The notes beneath the pieces were generated by a model that did no database searches, was not told the origin of the DNA, and worked only from the letters and a program-made list of their open reading frames with translations. DNA of 10,901 nt from Promethearchaeota archaeon (lineage in GTDB: Archaea > Asgardarchaeota > Lokiarchaeia > Sigynarchaeales > SOKP01), in the NCBI GenBank assembly GCA_019058515.1, contig JAHPYY010000007.1, positions 1 through 10,901 on the forward strand, in the 5' to 3' direction. Made by a program: the position numbers and the translations under genes. The stretch's first letter is position 1, and each line of letters opens with the position of its first letter. Shown here piece after piece: positions 6,245-10,901 of this stretch.

Positions 6245-6258
6245 AATAATGAAAAAAA
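6245..6258 (-). terminator. Oligo-T terminator after the methyltransferase-like gene
   Basis: On the minus strand a run of seven T (6252-6258) begins four bases after the TAA at 6263-6265. This fits archaeal oligo-T termination and separates this gene from the channel downstream. Confidence 0.45.
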
Positions 6259-6262
6259 GAAA

Positions 6263-6751
6263 TTAGAACTTCGGGATCCATCTTGGAACCTCGGATTTGT
6301 ATTTCAGAAAATCCTCTCCAAATAGCTGTTCCAATATTTTTTCCTCGAAATTTACTAATTTGTTGTATAATACGAAAATCACAAGAAATACTCCAAGCGA
6401 TATCAACGAAATTGATAAGCAAATGCACGCCACGTAAATTAACATGATTCCTAAGTACATTGGATTTCGTACATGATTCAAAACGCCTCTTCTGATTAAT
6501 TCATGAGGAGCATCGTGATCTTTAAACAAAATACCGTGTGAAGTTATAACCAGATAAATCGCAAATATCATGAAAACTCCAAAAAGGATTATGCGAACAA
6601 TAAATGGAACGATTAGATTTAGCTGGGTGGTCCAATTCAATAAATATGAATCAAAAATCCACACTATTAGGAAAATCACTGGGCTTAATCCCTGAATTAA
6701 GTGAGAGTGAGGTGCTTCTCTTTCGTGGGCACTCAATTTTACCTCAGACAT
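6263..6751 (-). CDS. Isoprenylcysteine carboxyl methyltransferase (ICMT/PEMT)-like membrane protein
   Basis: A 162-residue integral membrane protein of the SAM-dependent ICMT / phospholipid methyltransferase superfamily. Helices are seen at about 22-42, 48-70 and in a long hydrophobic hairpin at 98-131. The family's SAM and substrate block is clear: RGVLNHVRNPMYLG at 88-101 (Asn replaces the His of the textbook RHPxY), then YNK..NFEEKILEQLFG with the Glu pair E136/E137, Y151 and the closing VPRWIP. Length is close to the short prokaryotic members. Relatives methylate prenylated C-terminal cysteines, phospholipids or small hydrophobic molecules; the substrate here cannot be told. The ATG at 6751 is the first start in frame, with GTGA 6 bases upstream as a weak Shine-Dalgarno. 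A TATA-like box lies near 6798-6810, and an exact 11-base tandem repeat lies between box and start. It is divergent from the iron-sulfur flavoprotein. Confidence 0.82.
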   Translation of the reverse strand: MSEVKLSAHEREAPHSHLIQGLSPVIFLIVWIFDSYLLNWTTQLNLIVPFIVRIILFGVFMIFAIYLVITSHGILFKDHDAPHELIRRGVLNHVRNPMYLGIMLIYVACICLSISLISLGVFLVIFVLYNKLVNFEEKILEQLFGEDFLKYKSEVPRWIPKF

Positions 6752-6766
6752 AATTTCACTTTTGAA

Positions 6767-6788
6767 TTTATGAAAAATTTATGAAAAA
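6767..6788. repeat. Exact 11-bp tandem duplication before the methyltransferase-like gene
   Basis: TTTATGAAAAA occurs twice back to back (6767-6777 and 6778-6788), 16 bases before the ATG at 6751, and looser TATGA.A copies continue to about 6826. It sits in the expected transcription start area. It may be slippage in AT-rich DNA or paired protein sites one helical turn apart. Confidence 0.5.
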
Positions 6789-6797
6789 GTATGATAA

Positions 6798-6810
6798 TTA
6801 TAAAAAAATA
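6798..6810 (-). promoter_or_regulatory. TATA-like box for the methyltransferase-like gene
   Basis: The minus strand reads ATTTTTTTATAAT about 50 bases before the ATG at 6751, predicting a leader of roughly 20-25 bases that would hold the weak GTGA Shine-Dalgarno. The surrounding AT richness makes this tentative. Confidence 0.3.
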
Positions 6811-6898
6811 TGAAATAAATTTTATGAATCTTATATAGTCCAATTTTAATTAGGTGCTCTCTAATCAAATATTATAGGACTTAATATTAACTTTAACA

Positions 6899-6932
6899 TT
6901 GCATTTATAACTAATAAATTTTGATAATGCAA
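6899..6932 (+). promoter_or_regulatory. TATA-like box inside an inverted repeat, iron-sulfur flavoprotein promoter
   Basis: ATTTATAA at 6903-6910 is a good archaeal TATA-like box about 50 bases before the TTG at 6960. It is flanked by TTGCAT (6899-6904) and ATGCAA (6927-6932), inverted copies 22 bases apart, so a dimeric regulator could cover box and transcription start. The dyad is short and may be chance. Confidence 0.35.
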
Positions 6933-6947
6933 ATAAATCATAAATAG

Positions 6948-6955
6948 GGATGTGA
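6948..6955 (+). promoter_or_regulatory. Shine-Dalgarno that fixes the TTG start at 6960
   Basis: GGATGTGA differs by one base from the archaeal consensus GGAGGTGA and ends 4 bases before TTG. It is the main reason for accepting a TTG start there, since no ATG is near. Confidence 0.65.
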
Positions 6956-6959
6956 CAAA

Positions 6960-7529
6960 TTGAAAGTTATCGCTATAAATGGTAGTCCACGCCCTAGAGG
7001 AAATACTTTTCAATTGATTAAAATGGTATTAAAAGCAATAGAAGAAGAAGATAATACAATAGACACTGAGATTATACAATTATCTGGAAAGACGATAAAC
7101 ACGTGTTTATCATGTTATAAATGTATGACACATAGCATCAATAATTGTGTTCAAAAAGATGATCTCAATGAAATATATAAAAGTATGGTCAAAGCAGATG
7201 CAATCATAATTGGAGCCCCCGTCTATTTTGGTGATGTTCCAGGAAAACTGAGATGTTTAATTGAGAGGGTAGGATTTGTTGCGGTTAATAATAAAACAAC
7301 TTTAAAAAGAAAAATTGGAGCTATAGTTATAGCCAAAAGGAGACAAGGTGGAATTCAGGCTTTAAATACTGTTAATTTCCTTTTTTACATTAACGAAATG
7401 ATTGTTGTAGGGCACGCTATGGGTATTGGTACAACTTCTGGTGAAGTACAATGTGATTCTGAAGGAAAAAAAGATATGAAGATTTTAGGAAAGAATATTG
7501 TTTGGCTTTTAAATAAAATTCACGATTAA
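6960..7529 (+). CDS. Iron-sulfur flavoprotein (Isf / NADPH-dependent FMN reductase family)
   Basis: A 189-residue flavodoxin-fold redox protein. The FMN phosphate loop is NGSPRPRGNT at 7-16, and GAPVYFGDVPGKLR at 85-98 is the second flavin loop. Between them lies C49-x2-C52-x2-C55-x7-C63, the compact cysteine motif that binds [4Fe-4S] in archaeal Isf proteins. Such proteins pass electrons between ferredoxin and FMN and have been linked to reduction of O2 and peroxide in methanogens; a quinone- or nitro-reductase role is also possible. Size fits the family. The TTG at 6960 gives the expected MKVIAINGSP N-terminus and has a strong Shine-Dalgarno at 6948-6955. The gene stands alone, divergent from the methyltransferase and convergent with the TrmB-like gene. 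With the flavodiiron protein it makes two flavin redox enzymes in the window, though they share no operon. Confidence 0.9.
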   Translation: MKVIAINGSPRPRGNTFQLIKMVLKAIEEEDNTIDTEIIQLSGKTINTCLSCYKCMTHSINNCVQKDDLNEIYKSMVKADAIIIGAPVYFGDVPGKLRCLIERVGFVAVNNKTTLKRKIGAIVIAKRRQGGIQALNTVNFLFYINEMIVVGHAMGIGTTSGEVQCDSEGKKDMKILGKNIVWLLNKIHD

Positions 7530-7575
7530 TGGAGATAATATCTAATAACTCTGAAAGTAAAGTTATAATAAATAG

Positions 7576-8427
7576 TCATTCATTAAATTTGGAGGAGCTT
7601 TTCACAATTTCTTTCATTCCTCGAAGATGGAATGTTAATAAATCGGGTAATGTACTAATCATAGCAATTGGAGTTTTTATTGGCACTGGGACCTTGAATA
7701 AACTCTTCTTTTCATCAATTAATACTAAACCAAATAGTTTTTCTATTTTTTTACCAATCTGGCTTAGAAGCTGAAAGCCATAAGATGTTTTTTGGTCTGA
7801 AGGAATAATTGTCCCTATTGTATCAAATATTTTACCAACCACATCAAATGCGGGAGTTTTTAGGAAATAGTAGTTTATTGAAGTACCTTTCTTGTAAGTC
7901 TCTAATATATCCTCTTTTGTATTAAAAATTAGGTTAATTTCAATCTCTTTTGATCTTTTTTCTAGAATATTTAATAATTTAGCTTGAAAATGATACACAG
8001 AAAGAAAAGCATCTATTTTATTTTCTGCTTCGCTTATTAATGAATAAATGAAATTCTGGATTGTCTCCTCACCAGCAATCCCTATAAATGGCAATTCTGT
8101 GGATTCTTCAGTGTTATAAATATCGTCAATAATTAATACACTGTCTTCTCCTATTGTTGTAATTTTTTTGGTATAGTCTAAAATTTTCTTTTGAATCAAA
8201 TTTTTAGGTTTGATTTTGTAGACCTTCTTTTTTTCGTCGTAAATAACATCGATCAAACCCCTTTCTTCGAGTTTGATTACAGTTTCATACACTTTAGGTT
8301 GAGGTACTTGAGAATATTTGTGAATTTCTTGAGCATTCAGCATATTATACTTTATGAGTGTTGTTAAAGTTTGGGCTTCGTATTTTGTGAAATTTAGGTC
8401 TTTTAAAAGTTCAATTAGACGATTCAT
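7576..8427 (-). CDS. TrmB-family transcriptional regulator
   Basis: A 283-residue cytosolic regulator. The N-terminus (about 1-75) is a winged helix of the TrmB type: LNFTKYEAQTLTTLIKYNML, then AQEIHKYSQVPQPKVYETVIKLEERGLI as helix-turn-helix, then the wing (YDEKKKVYKIKP). A helical linker (75-100) leads to a C-terminal half that fits the phospholipase-D-like effector domain of the family by position, though I see no sugar-binding signature. TrmB proteins sense a small ligand and repress or activate transporter and metabolic genes. The gene diverges from the ABC exporter operon across 86 bases holding both TATA-like boxes and a palindrome, so the exporter and its own promoter are the likely targets. 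The ATG at 8427 has a TATA-like box 14-25 bases upstream and no Shine-Dalgarno, so it is probably leaderless. Confidence 0.88.
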   Translation of the reverse strand: MNRLIELLKDLNFTKYEAQTLTTLIKYNMLNAQEIHKYSQVPQPKVYETVIKLEERGLIDVIYDEKKKVYKIKPKNLIQKKILDYTKKITTIGEDSVLIIDDIYNTEESTELPFIGIAGEETIQNFIYSLISEAENKIDAFLSVYHFQAKLLNILEKRSKEIEINLIFNTKEDILETYKKGTSINYYFLKTPAFDVVGKIFDTIGTIIPSDQKTSYGFQLLSQIGKKIEKLFGLVLIDEKKSLFKVPVPIKTPIAMISTLPDLLTFHLRGMKEIVKSSSKFNE

Positions 8428-8440
8428 ATTTAAACAAAAA

Positions 8441-8452
8441 TTTAAATATAAA
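8441..8452 (-). promoter_or_regulatory. TATA-like box for the TrmB-like gene
   Basis: The minus strand reads TTTATATTTAAA, centred about 20 bases before the ATG at 8427, which implies a leaderless or nearly leaderless message. Confidence 0.5.
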
Positions 8453-8460
8453 TTACAACT

Positions 8461-8485
8461 TTAGTAGTATACTACATTAGTAGTA
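8461..8485. promoter_or_regulatory. Operator candidate between the TrmB-like gene and the exporter operon
   Basis: GTAGTATACTAC (8464-8475) is a perfect 12-base palindrome. It lies within a 9-base direct repeat, TTAGTAGTA at 8461-8469 and 8477-8485, so the hexamer GTAGTA appears three times (two forward, one reverse). The element sits between the two divergent TATA-like boxes, where one bound regulator could control both genes. The local TrmB-like protein is the obvious candidate; this is inference. Confidence 0.5.
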
Positions 8486-8488
8486 ATC

Positions 8489-8500
8489 ATATTATTTAAA
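8489..8500 (+). promoter_or_regulatory. TATA-like box for the ABC exporter operon
   Basis: ATATTATTTAAA is centred about 20 bases before the ATG at 8514, mirroring the spacing of the TrmB-like gene on the other strand and again suggesting a leaderless message. Confidence 0.45.
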
Positions 8501-8513
8501 TTTGGTGTTTAAA

Positions 8514-9527
8514 ATGATAAGTAGAGATAAAAATTCAAATAAAATTGGGTTAGATGGAAAGGAAATCGCTATTAGAATTGAAAATTTGGACAAAACTTAT
8601 CCAAAGATTACAGCTTTATCTGCAATAAGTTTAGACATTTATAAAGGCGAAGTTTTTTGCTTAATTGGACCTAATGGAGCAGGAAAGTCAACGATAGTGA
8701 ATCTAATAACAGGTCAAATTAAACCAACGGGTGGAAGAATATTTATCCACGATTTAGACCCAATTAAAAATCGTAAAGAACTTACGGGTAAATTTGGATT
8801 AGTACCTCAAGAAATTGCGTTATACTACGAATTGACGGGCTTAGAGAACTTAAAATTCCACGGTAAACTATATTCTGTCCCTAAGAGACAACTTGATGCT
8901 AAAGTTGACGAGTTGTTGGCAATAGCGGGACTCACGGAGAGAAAAAACGACAAAGTAGCAACATATTCAGGTGGAATGAAGAGAAGGCTTCAACTAGTAA
9001 GAGCAATGGTGCACGAACCAGATATCTTAATATTAGACGAGCCAACATTGGGTGTAGACGTTCAAACTAGAAGTGCGATTCACCAATATATTTTAGATCT
9101 AGCAAAGAAAGGAATTACAATTATTGTCACCACTAATTACATGGAGGAAGCCGAAAAGCTATCCGATAGGTTAGTAATTCTTGACAATAAGATCGTTATA
9201 GGACCTTCTCGTATTAGAGATATCCAGGAAACCGTTTTTCCTCATTCAATATTCGAATTTAAGCTCGAAAAAGATAAACTCTCAGACAATTTTCGAGAAG
9301 AATTTATTTTAAAACACTTAAAAGGAGAGATAATGAAAGAGGAATCATTGAGCCAAAAACACATTTTCTTCGAAATTTCCGTAAAAACAAAAGATCTTAA
9401 GGAGATTTTAGCAGAATTTTTAAAATATTTCACTTCTCGTCAAATCAAAGTCGAAGAGATTGTCTTAAAGAAACCTACTTTGGAAGATATATTTCTAAAG
9501 TTAACTGGTAAGGAGTTCAGAGAATAA
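8514..9527 (+). CDS. ABC-2 type exporter, ATP-binding subunit (DrrA/CcmA-like)
   Basis: A 337-residue ATPase that powers the permeases encoded after it. Walker A is GPNGAGKST (8667-8693), the Q-loop VPQE follows, then the signature SGGMKRRLQL, Walker B LILDEPTLGVD with the catalytic Glu, and the D-loop. The switch position reads TTNYMEEAE: Asn (9135-9137) stands where most ABC ATPases have His. Residues after about 225 form an extra C-terminal domain common in antibiotic- and lipid-export ATPases of this type. TTG at 8502 and GTG at 8505 are also in frame. I prefer ATG 8514, because the TATA-like box at 8489-8500 leaves little room for the others in the transcript. The stop overlaps the permease start by one base (TAATG). 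The substrate is unknown; drugs, lipids or peptides are typical. Confidence 0.93.
   Translation: MISRDKNSNKIGLDGKEIAIRIENLDKTYPKITALSAISLDIYKGEVFCLIGPNGAGKSTIVNLITGQIKPTGGRIFIHDLDPIKNRKELTGKFGLVPQEIALYYELTGLENLKFHGKLYSVPKRQLDAKVDELLAIAGLTERKNDKVATYSGGMKRRLQLVRAMVHEPDILILDEPTLGVDVQTRSAIHQYILDLAKKGITIIVTTNYMEEAEKLSDRLVILDNKIVIGPSRIRDIQETVFPHSIFEFKLEKDKLSDNFREEFILKHLKGEIMKEESLSQKHIFFEISVKTKDLKEILAEFLKYFTSRQIKVEEIVLKKPTLEDIFLKLTGKEFRE
9510..9515 (+). promoter_or_regulatory. Shine-Dalgarno for the first permease
   Basis: AAGGAG lies inside the end of the ATPase gene, 11 bases before the ATG at 9527. It supports translation of an internal operon gene. Confidence 0.5.
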
Positions 9528-10702
9528 TGCAGGTTCCAAGCTTAAATTCAAAGATTAAAAAGTGGTTCCGTGATTTGCTCACTATTGTTCATAAAGATAT
9601 TATATCAACAAAAAGGGTAAAGAAATACTTTCTTGGAGCTATAATCCCTCCTATGGTTGTACTCATAGTATTCACCTGTTTTCTTAATGTAGATAATCCA
9701 GAAACTTATCGTGTTGTATTAGTGGACGAAGATAAATCTGAAGCTTCGCATATCTTTAGTAATTATGTTAGAAACATCACTAGCGAATTTGCTCCTTGGT
9801 TTGATGTAATTGAAGTAGAATCTTACGATGTTGGAAAGCAAATGTTAAATAATATAGAAGTACTCGGATTAATTCATATCCCTAAAGGATTTGGTATAAA
9901 TGTTACCCAAAGTAATGAGGAAGTAAAAGCAACGGTGTATTTGGAGGTGCAAAATATTAACAATGATTACGTGAAAAACTACATGCAAAGAATGGATGAA
10001 GCAGTTCTTACTTTTAACCAGAGAATACACTTAAATCGTGATGGAGTAGATTCCTTTGAATTAGTTGCTGTAAAATACTATATCATTGACCAAAAACTCG
10101 AAACCGCAAAGCAAATAGTAATAGGTATAATTGGGATGTATGGTGTAATTTCAGGAATGTTTTTTGGGGCAGTAAATGTAGCAAAAGAGTACGAGGATCA
10201 TACCATGATTGAGATTTCCAATAGTCCAATAAGTCGGACTGCGTATATTGCTTCTAAGCAGGTAATTGCCGTGATTTTAGGATTAATCTTTGTATCGGTG
10301 ATCTCATTAATTTTATTTTTAACTTTCGGTATAGAATTTCGCGGGAACGTGTGGGTTGTAGTACTTTCCTTTATTTTATCTACTTGGATACACTCCTGTC
10401 TCGGTGGGTTAATTGGATTGAAAGCTAAGAAAACGATGCCCGCTATCTTGGTTTCTATTATACTTACAATGTTGTTTTGGTTTTTTTCTGGTGGATTCGC
10501 TCCGTTAATGATATTAGGAGAAACTACCTATACTATCTCTCGAATTTTTCCCGCAACGTATTGGAACGAAATTTTACTCGCTGAAACTGTTATACCTGCA
10601 TTTGAATACATTGCTTCTAGACTGATCATCCTTACTGTTATGACTATTTGCTTTACAGGGGTTTTTTGGATAATAATATCAAAGGAGGGTTTTAGGTCTT
10701 GA
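9527..10702 (+). CDS. ABC-2 type exporter permease, first subunit
   Basis: A 391-residue membrane subunit of the ABC-2 family. An N-terminal cytosolic stretch rich in Lys and Arg precedes one helix (about 31-52). Then comes a large outside domain (about 53-195, starting NVDNPETYRVVLVDEDKS) and five helices at about 200-222, 246-270, 275-298, 304-327 and 368-387. This one-plus-five layout with a big loop after the first helix is typical of the ABC2_membrane_3 / YhgE-like permeases. The gene overlaps the ATPase stop by one base and is followed by a second permease overlapping by four, so all three are surely one operon and the permeases probably pair as a heterodimer. The cargo cannot be read from the sequence. 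Confidence 0.9.
   Translation: MQVPSLNSKIKKWFRDLLTIVHKDIISTKRVKKYFLGAIIPPMVVLIVFTCFLNVDNPETYRVVLVDEDKSEASHIFSNYVRNITSEFAPWFDVIEVESYDVGKQMLNNIEVLGLIHIPKGFGINVTQSNEEVKATVYLEVQNINNDYVKNYMQRMDEAVLTFNQRIHLNRDGVDSFELVAVKYYIIDQKLETAKQIVIGIIGMYGVISGMFFGAVNVAKEYEDHTMIEISNSPISRTAYIASKQVIAVILGLIFVSVISLILFLTFGIEFRGNVWVVVLSFILSTWIHSCLGGLIGLKAKKTMPAILVSIILTMLFWFFSGGFAPLMILGETTYTISRIFPATYWNEILLAETVIPAFEYIASRLIILTVMTICFTGVFWIIISKEGFRS
10684..10689 (+). promoter_or_regulatory. Shine-Dalgarno that fixes the TTG start at 10699
   Basis: GGAGGG lies 9 bases before TTG within the end of the previous gene. With the 4-base overlap TTGA it makes the TTG start convincing. Confidence 0.6.
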
Positions 10703-10901
10703 ATGGAACGCGAATAGTAAGATTGAAAAACGCGATTAGGGTATTTACTTCAGAAATTATAAAGAACATTAGAGTTATGTTTAGAGGTCCTACTCGAACA
10801 ATGGTAATATTGACCCTAATATTTCCAATCTCTTACCTGACCTTTATGACTTTTGTGTTTGGGGCTGTGAATTTTACTTACCCTGCAGCGCTGGTAATAC
10901 C
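10699..10901 (+). CDS. ABC-2 type exporter permease, second subunit, N-terminal part (3' end outside window)
   Basis: Open to the right edge; 67 codons are visible. The N-terminus is basic (TRIVRLKNAIRVFTSEIIKN), followed by RVMFRGPTRTMVILTLIFP and a hydrophobic segment reaching ISYLTFMTFVFGAVNF, the usual first helix of an ABC-2 permease. The shape matches the start of the previous gene (basic cytosolic lead, first helix containing a conserved Pro), so it is most likely the partner permease. TTG at 10699 overlaps the previous TGA by four bases and has GGAGGG upstream. The first in-frame ATG is at 10777, 27 codons in, and would cut off the basic lead. Confidence 0.8.
   Translation, partial: MNGTRIVRLKNAIRVFTSEIIKNIRVMFRGPTRTMVILTLIFPISYLTFMTFVFGAVNFTYPAALVI

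Noticed and set aside
6237..6428. Minus-strand frame of 63 codons
   Set aside because: It runs in another frame over the C-terminal part of the methyltransferase-like gene, which holds the conserved Glu pair and VPRWIP motif.
7529..7774. Plus-strand frame starting inside the iron-sulfur flavoprotein stop (TAATG)
   Set aside because: The overlap imitates operon coupling, but most of the frame is antisense to the C-terminus of the TrmB-like gene and no Shine-Dalgarno precedes it.
9242..9433. Minus-strand frame of 63 codons
   Set aside because: It is antisense to the C-terminal domain of the exporter ATPase.

Overview
The window is archaeal and AT-rich. The clearest sign is a complete TATA-binding protein gene (3864-4493). 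Other signs are TATA-like boxes close to several start codons (leaderless or short-leader promoters), Shine-Dalgarno sites mainly where genes overlap or use TTG starts, a TrmB-type regulator and a flavodiiron protein. The low GC, the mix of gene families and the membrane-methyltransferase and voltage-gated-channel content would fit an Asgard archaeon of the Lokiarchaeia type. That placement is inference; no single gene here proves it.

Layout, left to right. 1-1167 (+) is the C-terminal half of a glycyl radical enzyme, with both the catalytic Cys and the glycyl-radical loop visible. 1219-1989 (-) is an unrecognised protein built on an internal duplication that looks like two ribbon-helix-helix units. 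2273-3514 (+) is a flavodiiron protein (O2 or NO reductase), with a perfect palindrome near its predicted transcription start. A gene-free stretch (3515-3863) ends in two abutting inverted repeats just before tbp (3864-4493, +). 4520-6151 (-) is a tandem two-domain voltage-gated K+-channel-like gene, cut by two in-frame stop codons (TAA at 5084-5086, TGA at 4679-4681) but otherwise in one frame to 4520. 6263-6751 (-) is an isoprenylcysteine-methyltransferase-like membrane protein. 6960-7529 (+) is an iron-sulfur flavoprotein with a TTG start. 7576-8427 (-) is a TrmB-like regulator, divergent from an ABC-2 exporter operon: ATPase 8514-9527, permease 9527-10702, and a second permease from 10699 that runs off the right edge.

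How it fits together. The flavodiiron protein and the iron-sulfur flavoprotein suggest an anaerobe handling oxidants, and the glycyl radical enzyme is itself destroyed by oxygen. The TrmB-like gene and the exporter operon share an 86-bp divergent promoter region with a 12-bp palindrome between their two TATA boxes, so the regulator probably controls the exporter. The remaining genes look like single-gene transcription units.

The strongest points for a second look are the tandem channel and its stop codons, the CxxC pair after each channel domain, the duplicated RHH-like protein, and the palindromic elements before the flavodiiron, tbp and exporter genes. I see no tRNA, rRNA, CRISPR array, transposase or integrase.
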